This document shows, in pieces, positions 26,424 through 33,321 of a stretch of 64,000 nucleotides of DNA. The position numbers and the translations under genes were made by a program. Source of the DNA: Slackia equolifaciens (GTDB lineage: Bacteria; Actinomycetota; Coriobacteriia; Coriobacteriales; Eggerthellaceae); NCBI RefSeq assembly GCF_003725995.1, contig NZ_QIBX01000009.1, positions 1-64,000 of the forward strand, written 5' to 3'. How positions within the stretch are numbered: position 1 is the first letter of the stretch; each line of letters opens with the position of its first letter. The notes beneath the pieces are model-generated. The model worked only from the letters and a program-made list of their open reading frames with translations. It was not told the origin of the DNA and did no database searches.

Positions 26424-26448
26424 GTATTATTCCATATTGGAATAATAC
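26424..26448. promoter_or_regulatory. Operator-like 25-bp palindrome
   Basis: Arms of 11 bases (GTATTATTCCA / TGGAATAATAC) around TAT, directly before the 26411 start. The position suggests autoregulation or control by a dimeric repressor. Confidence 0.55.
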
Positions 26449-26532
26449 ATTTCCGTTGAGAGCATTACGAGACGCACCCCTCTTTCCCGTCAAACCAATC
26501 CCATGCCGCAGTGCCAGCGCACCCTAAAAGAA

Positions 26533-26560
26533 CCGCCCCGCAGGATTGCCTGCGGGGCGG
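26533..26560 (-). terminator. Terminator of the leucine-rich-repeat gene
   Basis: Perfect 12-bp stem CCGCCCCGCAGG / CCTGCGGGGCGG, ATTG loop, followed on the minus strand by TTCTTTT. Confidence 0.88.
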
Positions 26561-26591
26561 AATAAGACTCATAAAGCGCTTTTGGCGAAAC

Positions 26592-28868
26592 CTAGATGCG
26601 AGACCTTCTCAGAGCGAACACCCCTGTTGCGATAGAGACGACGGCAAGGATAGAAAGCACTGTTATCGGCAGCATGGAGCCGTCGCCGGTCTTGGCGAGC
26701 GATTCCTTGTCGCCGTCGCTGGCGGCCTTATCGTTCGCAGATTCATCATCGACCACCTGCTTCTCTGCCGCGACAACGGTGAACTCGGTCTCGGCAGTGC
26801 CGGTATCGGAGACGATCGCCAGCGTATGCTTGCCTACAGACAGGGTTTCAAGATAGGAGGGCTTCAAGGTGACGATGGTGCTGCCCTCCTTTACAGTGTA
26901 GTTGGAGGAGTCCACGTCTTTTCCGCCTATCTGAACCTTTAAGAAGTCAGCGAAGGCGGCGTTGGAGGTGAAGGACAGTGCATCCTCGCTACCCTTTTGC
27001 CACTTTCCGTTCGCACCTTCAATGATCATTGCCTTGAAGGCGGGGTCGACCTCACTGCAGACGGTGCATTTGCCGTTTTCGTAGCTGTGACCGATGGCTT
27101 TGAGCATGGTGTCTTCAGCGGTGATTTCGTTCGAACCGTTCTCATCGCTGAAATACTTGCCGCAGGCATCACAGGTCCAATACTCAACATTGCCGGGCTC
27201 GGTGCAGGTGGCAGGGGTCGCCTCGGTCTTGGTGAGCGTATGTTTCAAAGTGAGATTACTTGGCTTCACTTCGTCAATCACATAGCCATCGCCCATAGCG
27301 CCGTCGGAAATGGCGAGAGAAGCAGTGATGTCAGCGCCGTCTTTGTCTTCTACGGAAACGATTGCAACATGGACTTTGCCGTCTTCGGATGCCTCAGCGT
27401 TTTTCAACACTTTATAGCACCATACATGTACGCCCTGTGACACATTTAAAAACGAACCGGTGCCTAAGCTCAAGCCATCCCTTACATAGACATTGGTTAA
27501 GTTATCGCATCCATAAAACGCATAATCCCCGATAGAAGTGACGCTCTCGGGAATGGTGATCTCTTTCAAGCTGGAGCAATCGGCAAATGTGCCCTGCCCG
27601 ATAGAAGTGACGCTCTCGGGAATGGTGATCTCTTTCAAGCTGGAGCAATCGGCAAATGTGCCCTGCCCGATAGAAGTGACGCTCTCGGGAATGGTGATCT
27701 CTTTCAAGCTGGAGCAATAGGCAAACGCGCGATCACCAATAGAGGTGACGCTCTCGGGAATGGTGATCTCTTTCAAGCTGGAGCAATCGGCAAATGTGCC
27801 CTGCCCGATAGAAGTGACGCTCTCGGGGATGGCGACCTCGGTCAAGCCTGTGCACCAGCTAAATGCGTAATCCCCGATGGAGGTGACGCCCTCGGGGATG
27901 GTGATCTCTTTCAAGCTGGAGCAAAAGGCAAATGTGCCATACCCGATAGAAGTGACGCCCTCGGGGATGGCGACCTCCGTCAGGCTGGAGCACCCGTCAA
28001 ACGCCCCATTCCCGATGGAGGTGACGCTCTCGGGGATGGCGATCTGGGTCAAGCTTAAGCAATCATAAAACGCGTCATCACCAATAGAGGTGACGCCCTC
28101 GGGAATGGTGATCTGGGTCAAGCCTAAGCAACTATTAAATGCGCCATCACCAATAGAGGTGACGCCCTCGGGGATGGCGATCTCCGTCAGTTTGGAGCAC
28201 CCGCTAAATGCATAATCCCCGATAGAGGTGACGCCTTCGGGGATGGTGATCTGGGTCAAGCTTGAGCAAGCATTAAACGCGCCACCACCAATAGAGGTGA
28301 CGCTCTCGGGGATGGCGACCTCCGTCAGGCTGGAGCACCCTCTAAACGCCACATCCCCGATAGAGGTGACGCCCTCGGGGATGGCGATCTGGGTCAAGCC
28401 ATAGCAATAAGAAAACGCGCCATCACCAATAGAGGTGACGCCCTCGGGGATGGTGATCTGGGTCAAGCTTGAGCACTCACTAAATGCATGATCCCCGATA
28501 GAGGTGACGCCCTCGGGAATGGTGATCTGGGTCAAGCTTGAGCACCCTCTAAATGCATGATCCCCGATAGAGGTGACGCTCTCGGGAATGGTGATCTCGG
28601 TCAAGTCTGTGCACCAGCTAAATGCATGATCCCCGATAGAGGTGACCTTGTATTTCTGGTCACCGACTTCTATTGTTCCAGGGATTTCAACATCACCAGA
28701 AATGCCAGAGTCGGCGTGCGTCACCATCGCCTCATCAGTTTCCGTATCGTGTTGATAGGTTATTTGGCCTATCGTGGTTTCGCCCGTATCCGCAAAACAT
28801 GGCGTGGCTGCGACGAAAGGCAAAGCAAATGCCAGGATGCAGAGTAGACTTAAAATACTTTTCTTCAT
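26592..28868 (-). CDS. BspA-type leucine-rich-repeat surface protein with sortase signal
   Basis: A 758-residue exported protein. It starts with a signal peptide (1-26, cleavage near CFA-DT). Seventeen 23-residue repeats of the form VTSIGxxAFxxCSSLTxITIPEx (residues 75-465) make up the TpLRR/BspA (LRR_5) solenoid. A Cys-rich segment (CTEPGNVEYWTCDACGKYF) and an Ig-like module follow. The C-terminus has the sorting signal LAKTGD, a hydrophobic helix and RRSRI, so it should be linked to the cell wall by sortase. Such proteins bind host or other bacterial surfaces. Start follows GAGGAG. The DNA is AT-richer than its neighbours and the repeats include near-identical units, both signs of recent change. 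Confidence 0.93.
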   Translation of the reverse strand: MKKSILSLLCILAFALPFVAATPCFADTGETTIGQITYQHDTETDEAMVTHADSGISGDVEIPGTIEVGDQKYKVTSIGDHAFSWCTDLTEITIPESVTSIGDHAFRGCSSLTQITIPEGVTSIGDHAFSECSSLTQITIPEGVTSIGDGAFSYCYGLTQIAIPEGVTSIGDVAFRGCSSLTEVAIPESVTSIGGGAFNACSSLTQITIPEGVTSIGDYAFSGCSKLTEIAIPEGVTSIGDGAFNSCLGLTQITIPEGVTSIGDDAFYDCLSLTQIAIPESVTSIGNGAFDGCSSLTEVAIPEGVTSIGYGTFAFCSSLKEITIPEGVTSIGDYAFSWCTGLTEVAIPESVTSIGQGTFADCSSLKEITIPESVTSIGDRAFAYCSSLKEITIPESVTSIGQGTFADCSSLKEITIPESVTSIGQGTFADCSSLKEITIPESVTSIGDYAFYGCDNLTNVYVRDGLSLGTGSFLNVSQGVHVWCYKVLKNAEASEDGKVHVAIVSVEDKDGADITASLAISDGAMGDGYVIDEVKPSNLTLKHTLTKTEATPATCTEPGNVEYWTCDACGKYFSDENGSNEITAEDTMLKAIGHSYENGKCTVCSEVDPAFKAMIIEGANGKWQKGSEDALSFTSNAAFADFLKVQIGGKDVDSSNYTVKEGSTIVTLKPSYLETLSVGKHTLAIVSDTGTAETEFTVVAAEKQVVDDESANDKAASDGDKESLAKTGDGSMLPITVLSILAVVSIATGVFALRRSRI
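27474..28646 (-). repeat. Seventeen tandem 69-bp coding repeats
   Basis: Each unit encodes one 23-residue leucine-rich repeat. Units at about 27556-27624 and 27625-27693 are nearly identical, and another (about 27763-27831) encodes the same QGTFADCSSLKEITIPES, pointing to recent duplication. The terminal unit is degenerate. Confidence 0.9.
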
Positions 28869-28910
28869 GAAGAGTCTCCTCGTCTTATGAATAATCTATT
28901 GCTTTATTAT

Positions 28911-28950
28911 CCCATAAAAAGAATGTTTTTCCCATAAAAAGAATGTTTTC
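28911..28950 (-). repeat. 20-bp tandem repeat upstream of the surface protein gene
   Basis: CCCATAAAAAGAATGTTTTT (28911-28930) is followed directly by CCCATAAAAAGAATGTTTTC. The period equals two turns of the helix, which suits tandem binding of a regulator 43-82 bases before the start codon. Confidence 0.7.
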
Positions 28951-29135
28951 CGCCTTCCGCTCTTGACAAAAGTCAGGGAGAAAGCCTCCGAGGGCGCATG
29001 GTTTGCATCCCCCGATTGCCGTATCAGAGACGGCGTGCGCGCCCGTTGAAAACCACCTGTGACCACTCCCCTTCGTAAATATGGGAGTAGTCGCCAGGGA
29101 ATAGTCGCAAATCAGATGAAACGGAAGCAAAAACC

Positions 29136-29170
29136 TCATTTTGTAATCACCCCGTCCGATTACAAAATGA
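29136..29170. promoter_or_regulatory. 13-bp perfect inverted repeat of unknown role
   Basis: TCATTTTGTAATC and GATTACAAAATGA flank a 9-base spacer, ACCCCGTCC. No T tract follows, so an operator or recombination site is more likely than a terminator. Confidence 0.5.
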
Positions 29171-29245
29171 TTCGCTCTACAAGGAACTTCCTGAAAGAGG
29201 AGCAACAAGATGACACGATATAGCATGTATTTTAAATTTGCGATG

Positions 29246-29258
29246 ATTGAGTGGGAAT
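29246..29258. repeat. Candidate attachment site, right copy (guaA-end duplicate)
   Basis: ATTGAGTGGGAAT, identical to the guaA end at 22329-22341, followed by GA so that it still reads IEWE-stop. There is no guaA coding sequence before it, as expected for the far end of an island integrated at guaA. Confidence 0.6.
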
Positions 29259-29380
29259 GACGCTCAAAACGGCGCAAACCCGCATGAATACAGGCTTTTT
29301 TGCCCGTCCATATTGCTCTTGATACTGGATTGATACTATTTGTGTCCGCCCGGTACTCTCAAGAGAATAATCCCAAAAGG

Positions 29381-29435
29381 ACAAGCAAAACCGCCCTGCT
29401 GAACGACAAATTCAGCAGGGCGGTTTTTTGCTTGT
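29381..29435. terminator. Strong bidirectional terminator
   Basis: About 23-bp stem (29381-29403 with 29411-29435, with two extra T residues on the right) and a CGACAAA loop. CCGCCCTGCTGAA / TTCAGCAGGGCGG is the core, followed by TTTTTTG. Confidence 0.85.
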
Positions 29436-29528
29436 CTTATTTGTTTTTCCGCCAGGGGATATGGAAGAGAGCCAGGTGGAGAACCGCTTTTTACTCAAGA
29501 TTATTTTGCCTGATAGTCGATGCGGCAA

Positions 29529-29891
29529 CTAGAATTCCCGAAAGAAAATGTCCGCGTCGATCAATATGCTTTTGATATCTGCGAAGGCAGCATTGATTGC
29601 CTCAGCTGAAGCTTTGTTGGTTTTTACTTCAATTGTCATAAACGAAGTCCTGCCATCAATCGCATCATTCGTAATGATAATCGCTTCTCCTGGTTCCCCC
29701 GTGAACTCCGATTTAGCGCCAGGACCCATGACCGTTGTCTTCGTGTTGCTGATGACAACACCCGCATCGCTAAGACGCTTCAGCGCCAAAGATTTAATTT
29801 GATGATCCCTCTCGTAGTTGAAAGGACTAGAGAAAAGCATCTTGTAAGTGTATGTGGGCGATTTCTTCTTGCCAAATCCAAATAATCCCAT
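29529..29891 (-). CDS. Small hypothetical protein
   Basis: A 120-residue protein of no family I recognise. It opens MGLFGFGKKKSPTYTYKML and holds a compact alternating hydrophobic pattern (VVISNTKTTVMGPGAKSEF, then EAIIITND and SFMTIEV) typical of a small alpha-beta domain. No signal peptide or membrane segment. A GAGG lies 7 bases before the ATG. It is the last of three consecutive small minus-strand genes and may be co-transcribed with them. Confidence 0.6.
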   Translation of the reverse strand: MGLFGFGKKKSPTYTYKMLFSSPFNYERDHQIKSLALKRLSDAGVVISNTKTTVMGPGAKSEFTGEPGEAIIITNDAIDGRTSFMTIEVKTNKASAEAINAAFADIKSILIDADIFFREF

Positions 29892-29924
29892 GTTGTTACC
29901 TCATTTCGGGCGCGTGCTGGTTCT

Positions 29925-30086
29925 CTACGCAAGGCACCATTTGCTGAACTCGCTCATTGCGTCATTCAGTGAGGAATAAGGACCGTATTTTGATCTGCCG
30001 TCCATGACATAGACCCAGAACGTAACTCCATTGCCCTCAATCCAACAATGTCCGTAACTGCCGTGTCCATCCTTGTAGATAGCCAT
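29925..30086 (-). CDS. Small hypothetical protein (53 residues)
   Basis: An ATG at 30086, with AGGAG 7 bases upstream, opens a 53-codon frame: MAIYKDGHGSYGHCWIEG at the start, then TFWVYVMDGRSKYGPYSS, ending in FSKWCLA. Aromatic residues and alternating strands suggest a tiny beta-rich domain. The frame ends 33 bases before the next gene. The good ribosome site and protein-like composition support it; function unknown. Confidence 0.55.
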   Translation of the reverse strand: MAIYKDGHGSYGHCWIEGNGVTFWVYVMDGRSKYGPYSSLNDAMSEFSKWCLA

Positions 30087-30128
30087 GGAACAACTCCTCT
30101 TCTCTTGGCGAAAAAATGCAGTTACATT

Positions 30129-30245
30129 TTAAGTTACGGCAAAAGGAGTGTAAACGCTCACCAGGTGTTCAATCTCGTTCAGCTCTTCGTGCAAGGTCGC
30201 GCACTTTTTCTTCAATTGTACGTGCGCACGCTTCGAACGCCTCAT
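30129..30245 (-). CDS. Very small ORF (38 residues), possible remnant
   Basis: ATG 30245 follows GAAGG by 5 bases. The product starts MRRSKRAHVQLKKKCATLHE, continues as a charged, probably helical segment, and ends VSVYTPFAVT. The frame is the same as that of the upstream adenine deaminase fragment after its TAG, so this may equally be the decayed end of a longer gene. It leads the row of three small genes. Confidence 0.35.
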   Translation of the reverse strand: MRRSKRAHVQLKKKCATLHEELNEIEHLVSVYTPFAVT

Positions 30246-30263
30246 CTCAACCTTCGGCCTTCT

Positions 30264-31208
30264 CTACACTTCAAGTGGCACAAACTGGAAGGTGGTGCAA
30301 TCCACCAAACCGCGATCCATGCGAAAACACGTTGCCGCATTAATGGTCACCATCTGTATTGCCCGCACGGCCGGAATACCACACGCAACAGCAACACGCA
30401 AAATGCGATCCAAATGCCCCTCTTCCACAATGGTGTACGGATGCAAGTCGTCAGAAACTAAGTTTGCAAAGCGAGAATCCACCTTGTTTTCTGTGAGGGC
30501 TTTAGCAAGCACGGGCAAATCAAGCCATGCAGAACCATGACGCAACTGCGCGTACATACCCAAGCGCATCTTGTCCAAGGCATCCTCTGCGCGAGTTGAT
30601 TCATGACAACAGCGCACGCCAGAACCTGCATACGCATTGAGCCCTCTATCTGCTTCAGGGACCGAATAATGGCCTGTAATAACTTTGTCTGCCTTGAGGG
30701 TTTCGGCAAGTTCTCCGTGTGCATGGTCAGAACCATTTACCACACCAACGAAATTCATCATTTCGCCAAGTTCAACGACGCTATCCCACGTCATGCTTTC
30801 GCGAATTTCGTCTGGTCCAATGACGGATCCCGTATCTTCAAATCCTGGCACGGCTGGCACACAAGACGGCGTGGTAACCATAGCTTTAAGCGGCGTGTTT
30901 TTGGCATCTTCCAACATCGCCTGCACACCCTCAAGCCCAAGCACGTTGGCAATCTCATGAGGATCCCAATAAATGCCCACCGTGCCGTGAGGGATAACAG
31001 CACGGGCGTATTCGCCAACACCAACCATGGAGGATTCCACGTGAATATGGCCGCCCAAAAAACCAGGCGCGATATACGCACCTGCTGCATCTATAACTGT
31101 TGTGTCCTCGCCAACACAATGAGCAGCGTTGCCCACATAGGCAATACGACCCTCCACAATGGCAACATCCATGCTGTCCTGGATCTCAGCAGTACATACA
31201 TTGACCAT
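30264..31208 (-). pseudogene. ade: Adenine deaminase fragment, both ends lost
   Basis: About 314 codons clearly from adenine deaminase (adenine to hypoxanthine): DAAGAYIAPGFLGGHIHVES with the metal-binding His pair, DPHEIANVLG, NGSDHAHGEL, GHYSVPEADRGLNAYAG and DDLHPYTIVEEGHLD. The N-terminus starts abruptly at MVNVCTAEIQ, missing about 20 residues. The C-terminus stops after DRGLVD, where the full-length enzyme (roughly 570-600 residues) would go on. Both ends therefore lie at rearrangement junctions. The left junction is near 30300, the right near 31205. Unlikely to be active. Confidence 0.8.
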
Positions 31209-31890
31209 CCTCGACCTGCTCCGTGACGGAGAAGACCTCAGCCTCATCGCCAACGTTTTCGGTGACGCCAGAAAAACCTATCGCGAGGTTGAAGAACGCG
31301 CCTTCGCCGACAAGGTGGACGAGCTCGGCGGACGTTACGGGCTGCAGAAAAACTGCTCTTTGTACGAAAGGCTAGGAGGATCGAAGTGGCAAACGGCATC
31401 CACAAAGCTCCCGCCGAGTTCGATCATTCGCTGCGTGGTGACGCTTCCGCCCGAAAGGCTCACTCCCGCAAACAGGCTGGACGTGCCGGGGCTCGACGTT
31501 CAGGACTATCTCGTCTATTCGGTCGAGGACCAGCTCGCCGACAAGCTATGCGCGATCATGGAAACTCATCCCGGAGGATGGAGATCGTCCAGGATGAAAG
31601 ACCTCACAGACGTCGTCGCGTACGCGCTTACCCAGTCACCATCGTCCGACGGATTAAGCGCGGCAATCGCAAACGAGTGCGCCCGCCGCTCGATGGAAAT
31701 ACCACAAAAATTCAAAGCCCCTAATGAATGGAAAGTTGGGTACCAGTCTTTCACTCTGAAAGCAAAAACGCCAGAAGAGTACCGGCCGTTTGACCAATCG
31801 TGCAGCTTAGCCTCGAAGTTGTTTGACCCCATATTGAAGGGACAGGCAGGCAACAAGAAGTGGAATCCCGATACCCTGGCATGGAAGTGA
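31202..31890 (+). pseudogene. AbiEii/AbiGii-type toxin gene, 5'-truncated
   Basis: About 229 codons matching the C-terminal part of AbiEii-type nucleotidyltransferase toxins. The signature YSVEDQLADKLCAIMETH ... SSRMKDLTDVVAYALT (about two-fifths to a half of the way along the fragment) is typical. The N-terminal nucleotidyltransferase half (GGTAL ... S/T-D-x-D) is absent; the frame instead begins at the junction with the adenine deaminase fragment. No AbiEi antitoxin is present. It was probably part of an abortive-infection pair before a deletion. Confidence 0.65.
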
Positions 31891-31899
31891 ACCCGCAAT

Positions 31900-32136
31900 C
31901 CGCCCATTCTCAACGACGCGCATCAGGTCGGAAAGACATGACTTCCCAAAGAATTCGGCAGGGTGCAGCTCGAGAACGTCGCATACGTGAACCTCGACGA
32001 CAACCCCCCAGGATGCACGAACAGTTCGAGCTGGGCTACAACATCCCGCGCATCGTTTCGGCCACTCAGTTCGAAACGGGGGGGGTCGTACCCGAAGGAG
32101 GCGCCCTCATCGTCCTCGACGAGATTCAGGCATGCG
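31900..32136 (+). pseudogene. Decayed fragment of a DUF4143 ATPase
   Basis: The stretch matches 22481-22735 of the intact ATPase gene closely at DNA level, from CATTCTCAA through CGTGAACCTCGACGACAA to TCGTCCTCGACGAGAT. An in-frame TGA replaces the Trp codon after the Walker A lysine region, and a frameshift follows near 32010. The fragment ends just after Walker B. It is a broken paralogue, not a functional gene. Confidence 0.8.
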
Positions 32137-32281
32137 GAGGACATCGATGGGAGGATGGCCGCAATCGGATAGGGGCCCCGCCCCCATCAACTTCACGTCG
32201 TCGCAGACTCATATCCCCGTTGCCAAAAACAGCATTCGATGATATAAATTAGCCGGTTCTCCGATAGGAGGGCTTCCAAGT

Positions 32282-32309
32282 GCCGGGGGCGTTTTCCCCG
32301 GCTTTCTTT
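32282..32309 (+). terminator. Terminator before the DUF3800 gene
   Basis: GCCGGGG / CCCCGGC stem with a short loop, followed by TTTCTTTG. It lies only 17 bases before the next start codon, so it may attenuate that gene. Confidence 0.55.
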
Positions 32310-32325
32310 GTATTAGGGGGGCGAA

Positions 32326-33015
32326 TTGCGCGAGCTCAGCCTGTTCATAGACGAGTCCGGGAGCGACAACCTGAAGGACAGGTACTACCTCCTCACACTC
32401 GTGCTCCACGAGCAGGACGAGGACATATCTGACAGCATCCGCCTATACGAGCGGTCTCTCGCAGAGAAGGGACTGCCCGACATCCCGTTTCATGCTTCCC
32501 CGCTCCTGAACGGCCACGACGGCTACGAGAACATGGAGCCCGCCGACAGGAAGCGGCTCCTCTCGTCGTTTCGGGTGTTCTTCCGTCACATGCCGGTGCG
32601 CTACACGTGCATCACGCTCAAGACGAAGGAACACGGCGACCTTGATGAGATGACCGCCGCGATGCGGAAGCACCTCGTCGACTTCCTGTTCGACAAGCTG
32701 GCGTACTTCCAAGACTTCGACGTCGTGAAGATCTACTACGACGACGGCCAGAAGTCGGTCGCAAGAGCGATTCACAAGGCTGTCGACTACGCCCTCGCTA
32801 AGGACGCGGTGACATACAGGCTCGCGTCTTCCGCCGACTACAGGCTCAGCCAGATTGCGAACTACATCTGCACGATGGAGCTGACCGCCCTCAAGTACGC
32901 CGACGAGGTGCCGCGCCAGGCGTACACCATCGACGTACCTGGCAGCACCAACGGCTTTGCCCACACTTCTGGGCGCATCGCCGGACGCAAGGCAATAGAG
33001 ATCATCCAGGAATAA
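32326..33015 (+). CDS. DUF3800 protein with a flavoprotein-like C-terminal tail
   Basis: A 229-residue protein. Residues 1-200 fit the DUF3800 family, which has an RNase H-like fold: LFIDESGSDN at the start, VKIYYDDGQ in the middle and SADYRLSQIANYICT near 170-184, giving a set of acidic residues. From about residue 200 (IDVPGSTNGFAHTSGRIAGR) it reads like the extreme C-terminus of FAD-dependent fumarate/urocanate reductase-type proteins, very close to EVPGAANGFAHTSGRIAAR at the end of the tetrahydrodaidzein reductase. The start is TTG behind a GGGGGG run. DUF3800 proteins are often linked to mobile or defence DNA. Confidence 0.7.
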   Translation: MRELSLFIDESGSDNLKDRYYLLTLVLHEQDEDISDSIRLYERSLAEKGLPDIPFHASPLLNGHDGYENMEPADRKRLLSSFRVFFRHMPVRYTCITLKTKEHGDLDEMTAAMRKHLVDFLFDKLAYFQDFDVVKIYYDDGQKSVARAIHKAVDYALAKDAVTYRLASSADYRLSQIANYICTMELTALKYADEVPRQAYTIDVPGSTNGFAHTSGRIAGRKAIEIIQE

Positions 33016-33103
33016 CCGGCTCACTTAAGGCTTGCCTTCCAACCACGAAGCCGTCTTTGGAGCCATGCGCAAAGGGACTGTATCAAATCTAGTGCTACAG
33101 CAC

Positions 33104-33135
33104 GGCCCGCCAGGATCGAAAGGTCTTGACGGGCC
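33104..33135 (+). terminator. Hairpin with T-rich tail after the DUF3800 gene
   Basis: GGCCCG-anchored stem of about 14 pairs including three wobble pairs (33104-33117 with 33122-33135), followed by TCCCTTTCTC. Confidence 0.55.
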
Positions 33136-33176
33136 TCCCTTTCTCTGGCCCCACGCGTCTGTGCGAGTCAAGTTTC

Positions 33177-33280
33177 GTAGACGCTTTATTCGTCTTTCCC
33201 AGAGTTGCAGTAGACATCCGGGCTGGAGTTGGCATCGTGTCCGTAGACGCTGGGACTGTTTTCAACACAGGAGCGTAGAC
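33177..33280 (+). repeat. Four GTAGAC motifs at 33-bp spacing
   Basis: GTAGAC occurs at 33177, 33210, 33243 and 33275, so at 33, 33 and 32 bases apart. The sequence between is only weakly alike. TTGCAGTAGACA (33205-33216) resembles TTGCACAGTAGACA found on the minus strand at about 53205-53218. It fills the gap between the DUF3800 gene and the equol cluster. Confidence 0.45.
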
Positions 33281-33321
33281 AGCGGCATCAAGGCAGGGCG
33301 TCTCGCGTCCATCCCTCCGCC

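Larger units (their letters stand above)
28869..29528. other. Long AT-rich intergenic stretch ending the guaA island
   Basis: Holds the promoter region of the surface protein with a 20-bp tandem repeat, a 13-bp inverted repeat (29136-29170), the second guaA-end copy (29246-29258) and a strong terminator (29381-29435). Open frames here (for example 28885-29277 minus, 29300-29575 plus) cross these structures and do not look coding. Confidence 0.6.

Noticed and set aside
27474-28646. Regular 69-bp repeats resembling a CRISPR array
   Set aside because: The units are contiguous, in frame and encode leucine-rich repeats; there are no unique spacers or cas genes.
28885-29277. 130-codon minus-strand frame upstream of the surface protein gene
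   Set aside because: It runs through a tandem repeat, an inverted repeat and the attachment-site copy, has no ribosome site and looks like no protein.
20590-29510. Similar peptides KTAAYSRLF (20597-20623) and RTAFYSRLF (about 29480-29506) in two intergenic frames, with mostly synonymous differences
   Set aside because: Intriguing, but both are short, in non-coding contexts and could be chance. Two examples are too few to claim a conserved peptide.
29300-29575. 91-codon plus-strand frame
   Set aside because: It reads across a strong terminator and overlaps the end of the 29529-29891 gene.
30300-31200. Intact adenine deaminase gene
   Set aside because: The conserved N- and C-terminal parts are missing at both ends, so it is treated as a pseudogene.
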